Shown piece by piece: positions 52,052 through 63,389 of a stretch of DNA of 64,000 nucleotides. The stretch is from NCBI GenBank assembly GCA_036365145.1, contig JAEOAD010000015.1:36967501-37031500 (forward strand), written 5' to 3'. Every line of letters starts with the position of its first letter. Position 1 is the first letter of the stretch. The notes beneath the pieces are model-generated. The model was not told the origin of the DNA, did not search any database, and worked only from the letters and a program-made list of their open reading frames with translations. This DNA is from Orientallactaga sibirica. Its lineage: Eukaryota; Chordata; Mammalia; Rodentia; Dipodidae. A program made the position numbers and the translations under genes.

Positions 52052-52651
52052 AATTTCTTGGATTTTTTTCTTTTGTTTTTCATTGCTAAATGTTTAGGAA
52101 CTTGAGAAATTAAGGGCATTGAGATATCTGTAGTTCTAAGGGTTTTTGTATTTAACTCTATCATTTGATGTTATTTTTCTTTAAAATCTTTGAAATTTTA
52201 ATATTATTTTAATTTGATAAATCATAAGCAGAACACATTTTTGAATACAATGTGTTTTGATATTTGTAATCATTGTAGCATGATTGATTAAATAAAGCTT
52301 ATTCATATTTACATTATCTCATTTCTGGTGTGACATTTGAAATTAATAATGTTCTAGTCCAAATTTCTATCTTTGGATGCAGTTATACTATGATTTTCTG
52401 ATGATTCTTGTGGCTTAATATACTGCTTGCAGTCTGTTAATTACCCTGAATTTTGTTGACCTTTATTCACTGGAGTGTGGAATATGCTTGTATTAAAGCC
52501 TTGAGAGAGATCATAGAAGAGAATAGGTTCTGATGAATTCAAGTATTTAAACACAGATGAAGGAAAAGGAGGGTACTAGAAAGGTTTTCTTTTCACATTG
52601 ATTGAAAGACTATTTCTATGCAGTGTTACTGGTGTTCTTCCCCATCCCCCT
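52052..52651. other. Unassigned sequence
   Basis: About 0.6 kb with no repeat signature or gene recognised. Confidence 0.5.
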
Positions 52652-52652
52652 C

Positions 52653-52692
<40 letters not shown>
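52652..52692. repeat. (CT)n microsatellite
   Basis: Near-perfect ct repeat ending in cttt, directly before the LTR-like sequence that starts at 52697. Confidence 0.93.
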
Positions 52693-52694
<2 letters not shown>

Positions 52695-52696
52695 GG

Positions 52697-53100
52697 TGTT
52701 GTCAGGTTCTTGGCATCACACTCCAAGAATTGAAGAAAGGCACACATAAGTTGTTAATCAGAAATAAACTTTTTTAAAGGAAAGAAATAGTAAAGGGTTG
52801 AATACTCTGCCAAAGGGGCACTGGACCACTCAAGTGGAGAGTACTCAAGGGCTTTGGCTATTGCCTGACACTTCTTCTTATAGCATTTTTGAGGGAAGAT
52901 AGACCAGTTCCTACAGGTGTATTTTAGGTGGTTTGAGTGACAGATTTGGGTTATGTAACTTTTTTATACTGCACACTTTCCTTCCCATGATGCATCTGAT
53001 TTTAGTCCTATGTATGCCTCATTAGATATGAGGTAAATAGGGATATCTTCCTAAAGTTCACTTCTTTTCCTTCATACTAGACTAAAAGGGATTGCATAGT
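52697..53100 (-). repeat. Possible LTR, reverse, family unknown
   Basis: The left edge tgttgtcaggttcttggcat would be the ..gacaaca end of a reverse LTR. The text after it (cacactccaagaattgaag, ccaaaggggcactggaccac, caagtggagagtactcaagg) has LTR-like character and no LINE or SINE signature. The right edge is not found. Confidence 0.35.
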
Positions 53101-53300
53101 TCTCTGAAAGGTCAAATTGAGAATGAAAGTTTCCTCCCATTCTGTTTTCAATCTTTGTAATTACTAATATTTCCCACATAGGTTCTATTTATTAGGCTTG
53201 GTATTCTCCATCTTTACTCAGCCTACATATCTTTAGCTATACATTTCCAAACTTTTGTTTTTAAAAATCTGTATTTGGCACTCAGTGATTCATATACAAT

Positions 53301-53653
53301 TGTAATGGATTAAATGCTTATGTTTGTTCAAATTTCATATGTTGAAACCTAATTCCAATGTAATGTTATATAAAGGGGACTCTTGAGAGATAATTTAGAC
53401 CATGTGTCTCATGAATGTAATTAGTACCTTCATCAGAACATGCTAGAGAGCTCACTAGTTCTTTTCCACCATATGAGGACATATCTACAAGCTGGTCCTA
53501 TTTAAAGCAGGAATAGAACATTCATCAAAAGCCTAACTCAGCCAACACCCTGATGTGAGACTTTGACTCACCATAATTGAGAGAAATGAATGCCTGTTAT
53601 TTAAGCCACCCATCTATGACAAATTTTTATCACAGCCCCAAATGACTAAGACA
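53301..53653 (+). repeat. Old MaLR LTR (MLT1-like), forward
   Basis: Starts tgtaatggattaaatgctta, then caaatttcatatgttgaaac, cctaattccaatgtaatg, gtgtctcatgaatgtaatta, ttccaccatatgaggacata, tgcctgttatttaagccacc, ends aaatgactaagaca. The order and ends match the MLT1-type LTR plan; strongly diverged. Confidence 0.8.
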
Positions 53654-54124
53654 ATGGTGATCAACATTAAGTTTTTTTTTTTGAAATCATGTCTGAAAAT
53701 GACATCTGTTATTGCTGTAATTATCAAGGCTGGGGTTCAGTCACCAAGGAGACTAGGAAAGGTAGTCAGGTTATAAACTTGGGAGAGAAAAGAAAATAGG
53801 ATTTCCTTTAAGGATGTTATCATGTCTACCATAAATATTCATAATAAGTATACATCTATTGGCTCTCCAACTCATACAAAGTTCCACAGAGGCAAGATTT
53901 TGACTATTGTATTTCTTATGATGTACCAAATGTCAAGAATAATTTCTGGCATGTATTTAAGACAACTCAAAGATCACATTCACTAACAGGATATTATTTA
54001 TTTTCTGTTCTACTGTCTCCATACTTAGAACTATTTCAGTGGCAGTACATACTCAGATATTTATTGAATGATTACTTGTATAAAGGGGTAGTTGTTTTGA
54101 AAGCAGAAGTGAATTTAGTCTATG
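53654..54124. other. Unassigned sequence
   Basis: About 0.5 kb with no recognised repeat or gene; possibly part of an older MIR or L2 (atttattgaatgattacttg at about 54060). Confidence 0.45.
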
Positions 54125-54260
54125 AATTTTATACTAATTAACTATGAGATATGGAGAAGATAATCATTTAGTCTAAGTCCTATTTTTATCATATAAGATG
54201 AGGAGATAAGTACTACTTTATAGGGTTATTGTTATGTAAAATAATATATAGCACTTGGTA
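54125..54260 (+). repeat. MIR relic, forward
   Basis: taactatgagatatggagaa, gataatcatttagtctaagt, atcatataagatgaggagat, aagtactactttatagggtt and attgttatgtaaaataatat follow the MIR core and 3' half closely. Confidence 0.75.
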
Positions 54261-54352
54261 GGCTGAGGCAGGAGCCATGCAAATTTGAGGCCTGTGCTAT
54301 GTAGTATTTTCAAGGCTTGCCTGAGTTAAATATTGAGACACTGTCTTAAACT
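54261..54352 (+). repeat. B1-like SINE remnant, forward
   Basis: gtaggctgaggcaggagcca, gcaaatttgaggcc, caaggcttgcctgagttaaa, gagacactgtcttaaac. Head missing; diverged. Confidence 0.6.
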
Positions 54353-55118
54353 TATGTATGTATAGGTATGTTCAACCCATGGCCTAGGATATCTATGAAT
54401 AAGGCCCAACACAAAGTTATAAAATTACTTAAGACATCCTGAATTTTGTTTTGATTTTTTATTCAGTAGAAAGTCGTATAGGTACATTATATGTTAGTAC
54501 TATCATTTCCCTCCTTTCCCCCATTCTATTGAGAGCTTTCCTCAGTGGGATTGCTGGTATTTCCCCCTGGTTTGTGGCTTATGATATGTAAGAGCATTGG
54601 TTAGTCATTTTAGGGGGAGGTAGTGCCTATGGACATTCCTTTCTACTCTGTGGCTCTTATAAACTTTCCACCCCCTCTTCTGCAAAATTCCCTGAGCTGT
54701 GGCAGGTATGCTTTAAGTCTACTTTCGTGTAGTGCTCTCAGCAGGTTCTGCATTTCTGCTTTGGTGCATTTTGAGTATCCTTAGTGTCTGTCTCCATAAC
54801 CCTGGTGCTGGTAGACATGCTTGCTATTGAAGTAACACTCTTGTTCATCTTAGTAATTCCTCTGTGGTTTCACCTGGGCCCTGGCTTCTGTGTAGGGGGT
54901 GGTTTATCTCCTTGTGCTAGCTGCCTTCTTAAAAAGAAAAACCGATTCTCCAAAGGATACTGAGGTCAGCCTAGGTTCAATGGGATAAGCAGTATTAATC
55001 AAGGGAGATTTTGGTGACTGTTGCCTCTCTTTTGGCTAAAGATTAGTGGGGGCTTCTTCTTGGATTCCATGATTTTAGTCTCCATAGGATTCTAACTCAG
55101 TTCCCAGTTCCAGCTAAC

Positions 55119-55303
55119 GGTTCCTTTTTTTTTTTTTTTTTTTGGTTTTTCGAGGTAGGGTCTCACTCTGGCCCAGGCTGACCTGGAATTAACTATGTAG
55201 TCTCAGGGTGGCCTTGAACTCACGGCAATCCTCCTACCTCTGCCTCCCGAGTGCTGGGATTAAAGGCGTGCGCCACCACACCCGGCCTTAAGGGTTCCTT
55301 TTT
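55119..55303 (-). repeat. B1-type SINE, reverse, with 11-bp duplication
   Basis: B1 at 55130-55292 with a long T tract, tttttcgaggtagggtctca, gcctcccgagtgctgggatt, gtgcgccaccacacccggcc. Flanked by ggttccttttt at 55119-55129 and 55293-55303. Inserted in the LINE-1 3'UTR; little diverged. Confidence 0.93.
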
Positions 55304-56043
55304 GATTGAGTAGATCTCTTAGCCAATCAGGGAGCCATTGGTTACCTATCAAGGCTGGGTGTCAGTATTGTATGAGTATGTCCATCTTGTCAGGCTGGTT
55401 GCTTTTATATAGCAGTGTCCCCTGTTAGCACACAAAGTTGTTGGCCATTTTCCTCCAGCAGCTTATGTAGTGCTTTCCAGTACTATACTGGCAGATCATC
55501 TGGCTACTGGCTTCCTTCCAGGTTCCATCCAGATCTCTTGATGTTTTGTGTTGGCAGTATATGGTATCTTCAGCAATAGGGTCTTACCTTTTACCTCAGG
55601 CAGGTAATCACATGCTTTGACAGAGCCTGTCTTGTTTTGGAGACCTTTTAGGTCTTTCCAATTGTATCCTATTTCTAGTACTATTAGTTACGAGGTAGAG
55701 CCACAGGTTTTAACATTAGGCTTCATTCCACCCTCTCCAGGGCCCTGAAAATTATTGCATAGTACTGTTGAGGGTTGTATCATTTAGTATGCTACCCAGG
55801 AGGAAGGTTTCTATGGAATGAATTAAGTTTGGATTTAGGTTTGTGGGCATTTCCTCTGTTTTCCCATTGCTCTTTCACAACAAGATTCCATCCCTATTAT
55901 CTGACCTTTGAGTTGCCTGTTAGGTATGCCTGTAACTCAAGGTGTTCCGGGTTAGGAACCACAGATGAGGGACAAATGCAGTGTTTGTCTTTTTGTGCTT
56001 GTGTGATTTTGTTTAGTATGATCTGTACCAAATCCATCTATTT

Positions 56044-56465
56044 TCATACAAATTTCATTCTATTTTGTTTCCTTACTGCTGAGTAGAATTCCATTGTGTA
56101 TATGTACCACATCTTCATTATCCAGTCATCAAATGATGGGTGTCTGGGTTGATTCCAGTTTTTAGCTATTGTGACTTTGGTAGCTATAAACATGGTTCTG
56201 TTGATAGTTCTATTTTTATCTTTTTCAGGAGTCTCCATATTGATTTCCATAGTGGTTGTACAAGTGTGCACTCCCAAAAGGAGTGAATGAGGGTTCCTCT
56301 TTTCCTACATCCATGCCAACATTTATTGTCAGTTGAATTTATAATGATTGCCAGCCTGACTGGAGTAAGGGTGAATCTCATAGCTGTTTTAATTTGCATT
56401 TCACTGATAGTTAAGTATGTTGAACCTTTTCTGAACTGAGTATTAGTCATTTGTATTTCTTCCAT
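56044..56465 (-). pseudogene. LINE-1 ORF2 C-terminus with Cys-rich motif
   Basis: Two overlapping reverse frames. 56184-56465 reads NSTDNKCWHGCRKRGTLIHS then FWECTLVQPLW: C-x3-C-x7-H-x4-C is intact, the Cys-rich motif at the end of ORF2p. 56044-56277 continues DDWIMKMWYIYTMEFYSAVR, the final block. The frame change between them is a small indel. Confidence 0.85.
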
Positions 56466-57458
56466 TGAGAATTCTGTATTCAGTTCTCTGCCCCATTTTT
56501 GAGTGGATTGTTTGATTTTTTTTTTATTGTTTAGTTTTTTTGAGTTCTTTGGTGATTTTTGATATTAGACCTCTGTCAGTGGTATAGCTGGTGAAGATTT
56601 TCTGACATTCTTTGAGTAGTCTGTTGACTTTGTTTATGGTATGTTTGTGTGTACAAACGCTTTTAAGCTTATGAGATTCCACTTGTTGAATTATTGTTTA
56701 ATTTCCTGGGCTACTATTATATTATTTAGGAAGTCTTTCCCCACTCATGTATCATAGTGAGTTCCTCCTATTTTTTCTTCTAGGCAATTGTTTCAGATCT
56801 TAAATCCTTTTGGAGTTGATTTTTGTCCATGGTGAGAGGAGTGGGTCTAGTTTCATTTTTCTATATGTGATTATACAATTGGACAAGCACCATTTGGTGA
56901 AGATGCTGTCCTTTCTCTAGTGAACAATTTTGGCCCTTTTGTCAATGATGAAGCAGCTGTGGTTGCTTGAATTAAAGGCTAGGTCTTCTGATCCATTGGT
57001 CTATATATCTGTTTTGTACCAGTATCATGCTGTTTTTGTTACTATGACTTCGTAATATATCTTTAGGTCAGGTATGGTGATACCTCCAAGAGGTGTTTCT
57101 TTTGCTGAGGATATGTTTGGATATTTGAGGCCTTCTTCCATTTCATGTAAATTTTGAGATTATTTTTCTATCTATGTGAGAATGATGCTGGGGTTTTTAT
57201 TCCTATTCTGTTGAATATGTATATTGCTTTTGGTGGGATTGCCCTTTTCACTATATTAATTCCACCTATCCTGAACAAGGAAGGTCTTTCTATCTTCTTA
57301 TGTCATCCTCAGTTTCTTTCTTTCTTTCTTGAGTGTTTTTATGTTTTCAGTATATAGGTCTTTCCCCTCCTTGGTTAGTGCTATTCTAAGGTATTTGTAG
57401 TGACTGTTGAAAATGGGACAGCCTCATTGATTTGTTTCTCTGGATATTGGCCTTTTTC

Positions 57459-57725
57459 CTATAGGAAGGTTACTGATTTTTGTGTGTTGATTTTGTACCC
57501 AGCCACTTTGCTGAAGGAATTTATCACCTGTGGAAGTTTTATGGCAGAGTCTTTCATGTCACTTATGTATAGGATCATGTCATCTGCAAATAGGGCTATT
57601 TTGACTTTTTCCTTTCCAATTTGTATCCCTTTTAGATTTTTCTGCTGTCTTATTGCTTGGGATAGAATTTCCAGTACTATGTTGAAGAGCAGTGGTGAGA
57701 GTAAATACCCCTGCCTTTTCCCCAA
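57459..57725 (-). pseudogene. LINE-1 ORF2 RT palm with FADD active site
   Basis: 89-codon reverse frame: [20 protein letters not shown] (motif B region), VKIALFADDMILYISD (active-site F-A-D-D) and VAGYKINTQKSVTFL. The catalytic aspartates are present. The flanking ORF2 is interrupted on both sides, so no functional enzyme results. Confidence 0.88.
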
Positions 57726-58953
57726 TCTTAGTTGGAACTGCTTGAGTCTTTCCTCATTAGGTATTATTTGGGCTTTAGGTGCTTTATATATAGCTTTTAT
57801 TGTGTTGAGATATAAACCTCCATGCCTAGTCTCTCCAGTATTTTGATCATGAAGTAATACTGTATTTTATCAAAGTCCTTCTCTGCATCTATTGAAGTGA
57901 TGCTGTGGTTCTTGTGTTTATTTATGTAGTGTATTATATTAATTGATTTCCATCCCTAGGGTGGAGCCTTCTTGATCGAGGTACATAATGCTTTTGATGT
58001 GTTGTTAATTTGGTTTGTGAGGATTTTGTTCAGGATTTTTGCATCCAAGTTCATCTAGAATATAGGTCTATAGTTTTCTTATTGTATCTCAATCTGGTTT
58101 TGGTATTAGAGTGATGATAGCTTCATAGAAGGAGTTGGGGAGCATTCCCTGTTATCTAATTATATGAAATAGCTTGAGAAAAAGAGGTTTCACTTCTTCA
58201 GTGAAGATTTGGTAGAATTCACCTGAGAATGCAGCAGGTCCTGGATTTTTTTTATGGGGAGGTTTTTGATTACATTTTCAATCTTGATGGATGCATTGAG
58301 TTTGTTCAGGAGATCTATGTGCTCTGGAGTTAGTTTTTCTTTTTTTTTTTTTTGGTGGTGGTATTAGTGTACAAACTCATCCATTTCCTCCATGTTATCC
58401 ATTTTTGTGGAGTAGAGGTTTTGGAAATATGTCTTCATGATTCTTCCAATTTTTTTGATGTCTGCTGTGGCCACCCCCTTTCATTTCTAATTTTGTTAAT
58501 TTAAGACTTTTCTTTTGTTCATTTGATCTGGTTGGCCAGGGGTTTTTCAATATTGTTTATTTTTTCAAAGTACCAGCTCTTGGTTGCATCAATTTTATTA
58601 ATTCTTGTCCTAATTTCCAGTTCATTAATTTCTACTCTGATCTTAATTATTTTTTTCTGTCTGAAACAGGGTTGGATTGTTGTTTATCTAACACCTTTAG
58701 GTATATGTTTAGGTTATTGAGATATCTCTGTCTTTGTTATGAAGGCATTTAGGGTATACATTTTCCTCTTAGTACTGCCTTTATTGTATCCCATAAGTTT
58801 TGGTATGTTGTATTTTCATTATCTTTTAGCTCAAGAAATTTTACAATTTCCATTTTGATTTCTTTCACAACACATTCATTGTTTAGTACCAAGTTGTTCA
58901 GTCTTCCAGACCTGGTGCAATTTCTATTGTTTCTCTTGTTACTTTCTAGCTTT

Positions 58954-59251
58954 AAAGCTTGTGGTCTTGGGCTGGAGAGATGGCTTAGTGGTTAAGCTGC
59001 TTGACCGCTAAGCCTAAGAACCTCAGTTCCAATCTCCAGGTCCCATGTTTAGCCAGATGCAAAGTGATGCAAGGGTGCAATGCCACACTTTCCCACAAGG
59101 GGGCGCACACATCTGGAATTCAATCACAGCAGCTGAGAGACTGCTGGCATGCCCATTCTCTGTCTTCCTCTCCCTCTTTCTCTGTCTTTTTCTGTGTCTC
59201 TCTCTAAAATAAAAATAAATATAAAAAAATTTTAAAAAAAGCTTGTGGTCT
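58954..59251 (+). repeat. tRNA-headed SINE, long form, forward, with 14-bp duplication
   Basis: SINE at 58968-59237: gggctggagagatggcttag, ccagttccaatctccagg (B-box region), agtgatgcaagggtgcaatg (extra block of the long form), cccacaagggggcgcacaca, A-rich tail. Flanked by aaagcttgtggtct at 58954-58967 and 59238-59251. Best copy of the long form here. Confidence 0.95.
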
Positions 59252-59659
59252 GATATGATGCAGGAAGTTACATATATTTTCCTGAATTTATGGAGGCATG
59301 CTTTATGCCCTAATCTATGATGTGCCTTGGAAAACGTTTCGTGGGCTGCTGAGAAGAATTTGTATTCTTTAAAATTGGGCTAGAAAATTCTTTAGATGTC
59401 CTTTATGGTCTATGGTGGTGTGGAGCTCTATTATTTCCCTGTGATTTTTCTGCTTGGATGATCTGTGTATTGATGATAGTGGAGTATTGAAATCTCCAAC
59501 TATGATAGTATTGGGATTTATTTCTTATTTTTTGTTGTGTAGGTTTTACTGTACTAAATGTGTTGCACATGTATTTGTTGCATATAGATTTATGATTGTG
59601 ATGTCCTCTTGTTTGTTTGCTCCCTTGATGAATAAAACATGGCTTCCTTTGTGATTAAA

Positions 59660-59876
59660 AATATTTTTATTCATTTATTTATTTGAGAGATAGATAGAAA
59701 CAGAGAGGCAGATAAAGAGAAAGAGTGAATGCACCAGATCCTCCAGCATTGTAAATGAACTCCAGATACATGTGACACCTTGTGTATCTGGTTTATGTGG
59801 GACTTGGAGAGTTGAACATGGGCCCTTAGTCTTTGCAGATAAGTGCCTTATCTACTAAACCATCTCTCCAACCCTG
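59660..59876 (-). repeat. tRNA-headed SINE, reverse, in LINE-1
   Basis: ttttattcatttatttattt, agagatagatagaaacagag, ctccagcattgtaaatgaac, ctactaaaccatctctccaa. Moderately diverged. LINE-1 endonuclease sequence continues on both sides. Confidence 0.9.
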
Positions 59877-59938
59877 TAATTATTAATTACTTTTGACTTG
59901 AAATCTATTTTTCCAGATATTAGTATAGCCACACCTAC

Positions 59939-60082
59939 TTATTTTTTATTTTCATTTGCTTGGAATAGCATTTTTCCATTGTTTCCCCCTGAGGAGGTGT
60001 CTATTTTATTGATGAAGTGGGTTTCTTTTAAGCACAAGACAGAAGGGTCCATTTTTCTGATCCACCTTGTTAACTTGTGTCT
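59939..60082 (-). pseudogene. LINE-1 ORF2 endonuclease, N-terminal fragment
   Basis: Reverse text LTRWIRKMDPSVLCLKETHF, INKIDTSSGGNNGKMLFQAN: the endonuclease start with catalytic-site Glu in KETH. The open frame extends to the right into the SINE at 60083, which marks the LINE-1 5' end here. Confidence 0.75.
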
Positions 60083-60316
60083 TTTTTTTTTTTTTGAGTC
60101 AGAGAGAGAGAGAGAGAGAGAGAGAATGGGCAATGCAGTAGCCTCTCAGCCACTGTTAATGAACTTCAGACACATGCACCCCCTTTTGGGCAAGTGCGGC
60201 ATTGCACCCTTGTGTCACTTTTTGCATCTGGCTAAATGTGGGACCTGTATATTGAATGGGCATTCTTAGGCTTGACAGGCAGGCGACTTAACCACTCAGC
60301 CATCTCTCCAGCCCCA
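60083..60316 (-). repeat. tRNA-headed SINE, long form, reverse, at LINE-1 5' edge
   Basis: tttttttttttttgagtcag, (ga)n, tagcctctcagccactgtta, cccccttttgggcaagtgcg with gcattgcacccttgtgtcac (long-form block), aaccactcagccatctctcc. LINE-1 on the left only; the right flank is not LINE-1. Confidence 0.9.
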
Positions 60317-60744
60317 GACCCCATTTCTTGAATGGGACACACGATTAGGAGAATAAGAGCATCTAATAAACCAGTAACCATTTGGATATCTTTAATGTCT
60401 TATCTACTGCTTTTACTTGAGTTCAGACCCTTATCATTGTTCATTGAGATTATTGCTTCAGTCTTTCATCTGTTCTTCCTGCGTAATGTAATTCTTCTCT
60501 AGTTCATTGTCTGTTTTGCTACAAGAGTGGTCTTTCTTATAAAAAGCAAATATTATTTCACTGCTTCCTATGTATTCATAATCTCAGTTGTTTAGGGATA
60601 AACAATATACTTTTTAAAATACATATGTGATTTTTCAAAGTCTGATTTGTGTTTAAGTCTAAGTAGGGTGTTTACTTGCATCTCTAGGTCATTTGCTTCA
60701 GGACAACTAATGTTTTTAACAATCACATAAATCACAACTTAATA
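60317..60744. other. Unassigned sequence
   Basis: About 0.4 kb of host-like sequence; no repeat family or reading frame recognised. Confidence 0.5.
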
Positions 60745-60912
60745 CTTTGCCTGCCTTGGTGAGGCAGCTAGGCATCTATTAAAAGTCTATCAACTTGACA
60801 GGCATAAATAGGAGGATTGCTGTGAGTTCAAGGCAAGCCTGGGACTACAGTGTTAAATCCAGGTCAGCCTAAGCTAGAGTGAGACCTTACCAAAAAAAAA
60901 AAAAAAAAAAAC
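60745..60912 (+). repeat. B1-type SINE, forward, diverged
   Basis: gcctgccttggtgaggcagc, gcataaataggaggattgct, gtgagttcaaggcaagcctg, aagctagagtgagaccttac and an A20-type tail. Confidence 0.75.
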
Positions 60913-60937
60913 TCTTTTACAAAGTAATTTCAGGCAG

Positions 60938-61285
60938 ATGGCTTGGCAGGTTAAAAGGACCTGCCACTTAGGTATGAGAGCCGCTCAAGGTGGAGACTGC
61001 AGAGTTCCATTCCCTAAAACAAGTGTGAAAAATCTGGATGTGATCACATAAGTCTGAAACTGCAGTCTGCTGGAGGTAGACAACAGAGAAGTGCTGGAGT
61101 TTGCTGACCAAAATCAGCAGTCTGGTTTAAGGGAGAGACACCATCTCAAAGAAGTAGGCAGATGAGTAATAGAGAAGAGGACTCAACGTTCTCCTCTGGC
61201 CTCCACATGGCACATTCACATCTGTACACACATGTGGATGCACCACACATCATATACCACAGCACATATACTGTACATGCAAGTA
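60938..61285 (+). repeat. B3-like SINE, forward
   Basis: Head caggcagatggcttggcagg and a B-box-like agagttccattccct, a long body with tctgctggaggtagacaaca, ctgaccaaaatcagcagtct, gggagagacaccatctcaaa, the typical gttctcctctggcctccaca and a ca-rich end. The order matches the rodent B3 plan (B2-type head with a longer body). The only such element in the window. Confidence 0.7.
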
Positions 61286-61379
61286 GAGCATTTCAATTAT
61301 CACATGTTATTTTTATATAAAAATAACTTCTGGATTCTTTCCCATCCTTTATTCAACAGAAGAGGTTTATTCTTACTTT

Positions 61380-61575
61380 AGCTCTCCATTTTACAATGTT
61401 TAATTATATATCAGAGAATTTAGAACACATATTACACTTGTTTACTCTATAGCCCCTACCTACACACTAAAGGCTATCTTAAATTTTATTTCTCTCTGGA
61501 TCTTCAGCACTTAGCACAGTGCCTAGAACAGAGTACACAATGGATGCTGAGGACCATTCATTAATAAGATCTACC
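61380..61575 (+). repeat. L2 3'-end relic, forward
   Basis: tatagcccctacctacacac, atttctctctggatcttcag, cacttagcacagtgcctaga and cagagtacacaatggatgct follow the L2 3' end (..cctagcacagtgcctggcac..). Confidence 0.65.
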
Positions 61576-62049
61576 AGTAACCATTAATAGTTCACAACTT
61601 GTAAAGCACTTCCTCAACTCTTTGAATATTGAATCTGGCAGAAATAGATTAGGAAAACCAGCCAGATGTTGTTTTTGAGGGTTCTGTTTTTAGCATGTAA
61701 ATTAAAATTTCATTTAGAAGTACACATCTAATTTGGGAACCAGAATGCAGTTGTAGAGCTAGCTTGACAAGATTACATATGTAAATTCTCCAAATGCTGA
61801 TCCATCATCATTGCTTTTGAAACAGTGCAATCTGCATGGAAGGAGAACAGCTTCAGAGTCTGTATGACAGGTGGAAACATCCCAGACTTCTTGGGTTTTT
61901 AGCTTTCCTGCCTACCTTATCTACCATTTGATTATCACAGAGGGAGTGTTCTCAGTTTCTCTTTATGAAAATCTGGATTCTAAGCCCCAAAGCTAGATTG
62001 TTCCACTGTCCCAGCATAGATCCTTCAGGGACAAGTATTTACTACCTTA
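61576..62049. other. Unassigned host-like sequence
   Basis: No repeat or reading frame recognised; flanked on both sides by ancient L2 relics, so it is probably ancestral host DNA. Confidence 0.5.
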
Positions 62050-62395
62050 AGGATAAAGTATAGAAAACATTGTATATCCTTTCATAACCTTTCATGCTTC
62101 AACTCCTTTCTCCCTTTCCACACTCCTTCCTTGTTTCTCCACACAAGATCCTTCTGTGTCTTCTCACTTATTTACCTACCTGGATTTTATACATATTTTA
62201 AGAATGTCTTCTAGGAAGCCTTATGTGAAAAACATGGATACTTATTTTCTATATTTTTGTGGAATACCTTAAGCATTGTACTGAAAATAATTACTTATTT
62301 GCTTCTTTCATATCTCTATGGGCAGACATTTCTAAATTTGTATTACCAGAACTTAGTATTACATAGTACTCATAAATAAACTTTTAAAAACATGA
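62050..62395 (+). repeat. L2 relic, forward
   Basis: ttcatgcttcaactcctttc, ccttctgtgtcttctcactt, agaatgtcttctaggaagcc, attacttatttgcttctttc, tctctatgggcagacatttc, ending gtactcataaataaac, in the order of L2 3' ends. Confidence 0.65.
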
Positions 62396-62487
62396 ATTAA
62401 TAACTCTATACTTACAGCCCTGCAAGTAGTTTGTCTATAGATTAGAAGAATGTGCCTGTTATGAATTCTTTATTAATTTTCAGTTAA

Positions 62488-62603
62488 ACAACCTTCCAGC
62501 CACTGCAGACAAACTTCATACACATGTGGATACTGAGGAATCAAATTTGGGTCCTTTGGATCTGCAGACAAGTGCCTTAACCAGTTAGCTATCTCTCCAG
62601 CTC
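62488..62603 (-). repeat. tRNA-headed SINE, reverse, tail-truncated
   Basis: ccttccagccactgcagaca, cacatgtggatactgaggaa, cttaaccagttagctatctc, tccagctct. Only the head and middle are present. Confidence 0.82.
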
Positions 62604-62949
62604 TATGCCTTTCTTTTTTTTATTGACTGAGTGGCTGGAGTACTGCTTATTTTCTCCTTAGCTGTAGACACAAATCAGGGAGGGCACAAAATTGATCTTC
62701 AATATGCATTTGACATTTGAAGCATCCTTTGATTCATTGTAGCTTAACAAACCTAGCTCTTATTTATATTATAAATGAATATGATTGAAAAATTAGGGCA
62801 GTTTTATTTGACAAATAAGTTTTACAAAATTGTTCCCTTACTTGAGTTGTTATAGTATACTTTGAAAATCTAGTGAAAATATAAGCAGATGGATAATTTA
62901 TAATTGCTAGGAAAACAGCTGTGGAATGGGTGTTAGCTCACTGAGATTA
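62604..62949. other. Unassigned sequence
   Basis: AT-rich; nothing recognised. Confidence 0.5.
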
Positions 62950-63080
62950 AAGTCCCCAAATTAGTAGGACATTGGGATACATTCTTGTAATCCAAATACC
63001 TAGGAAGCTGAGGCAAGAAAATGAGAGTTGAAGACCAACCTGAAATACACAATATGACTTTGTCTCACAAAGTTGACAAA
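62950..63080 (+). repeat. Old B1-like monomer, forward
   Basis: gggatacattcttgtaatcc, aaatacctaggaagctgagg, caagaaaatgagagttgaag, accaacctgaaatacacaat, gactttgtctcaca. High divergence suggests an early B1/proto-B1. Confidence 0.7.
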
Positions 63081-63389
63081 TTCCAAAAACCAACAAAAAT
63101 GAGGGAAACCAACCCAAATATGTAGATTATCTTCCCTGAAACATCAGTAGGCAGAAGTTTTTAGATTTATTTTCTAGGCTGAGAATTTGTGATTAGTGGG
63201 ATAAATTTCACCTTTTATGTAATTTTTCGATCAGAATTGAGAATTTCTGCAAATACAAGTTTATAGTGGAACTTTTACAGATCTCTTTAACTACATCTTT
63301 TTTATACATTGTGATAATATTTTACCTCTTCAAATATGTTTTGTTTTGAGAGGTGGAATACCTGATATATGGACAAGGCGAGTTTTAAT
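63081..63389. other. Unassigned sequence
   Basis: About 0.3 kb; nothing recognised. Confidence 0.5.

Larger units (their letters stand above)
54440..60082 (-). mobile_element. Long LINE-1, antisense, 5'-truncated in the endonuclease
   Basis: Nearly continuous LINE-1 from 3' end (54440) through the 3'UTR (to about 55950), ORF2 C-terminus, RT (57400-58300), linker and endonuclease up to about 60080. About 5.1 kb of LINE-1 plus three nested SINEs (55130, 58968, 59660). ORF1 and the first about 25 ORF2 codons are absent, so it is 5'-truncated. ORF2 is broken into pieces, but key motifs are readable. Confidence 0.85.

Noticed and set aside
58968..59050. tRNA-like A and B boxes
   Set aside because: Part of SINE heads with tails and target duplications; no cloverleaf that would support a functional tRNA gene.
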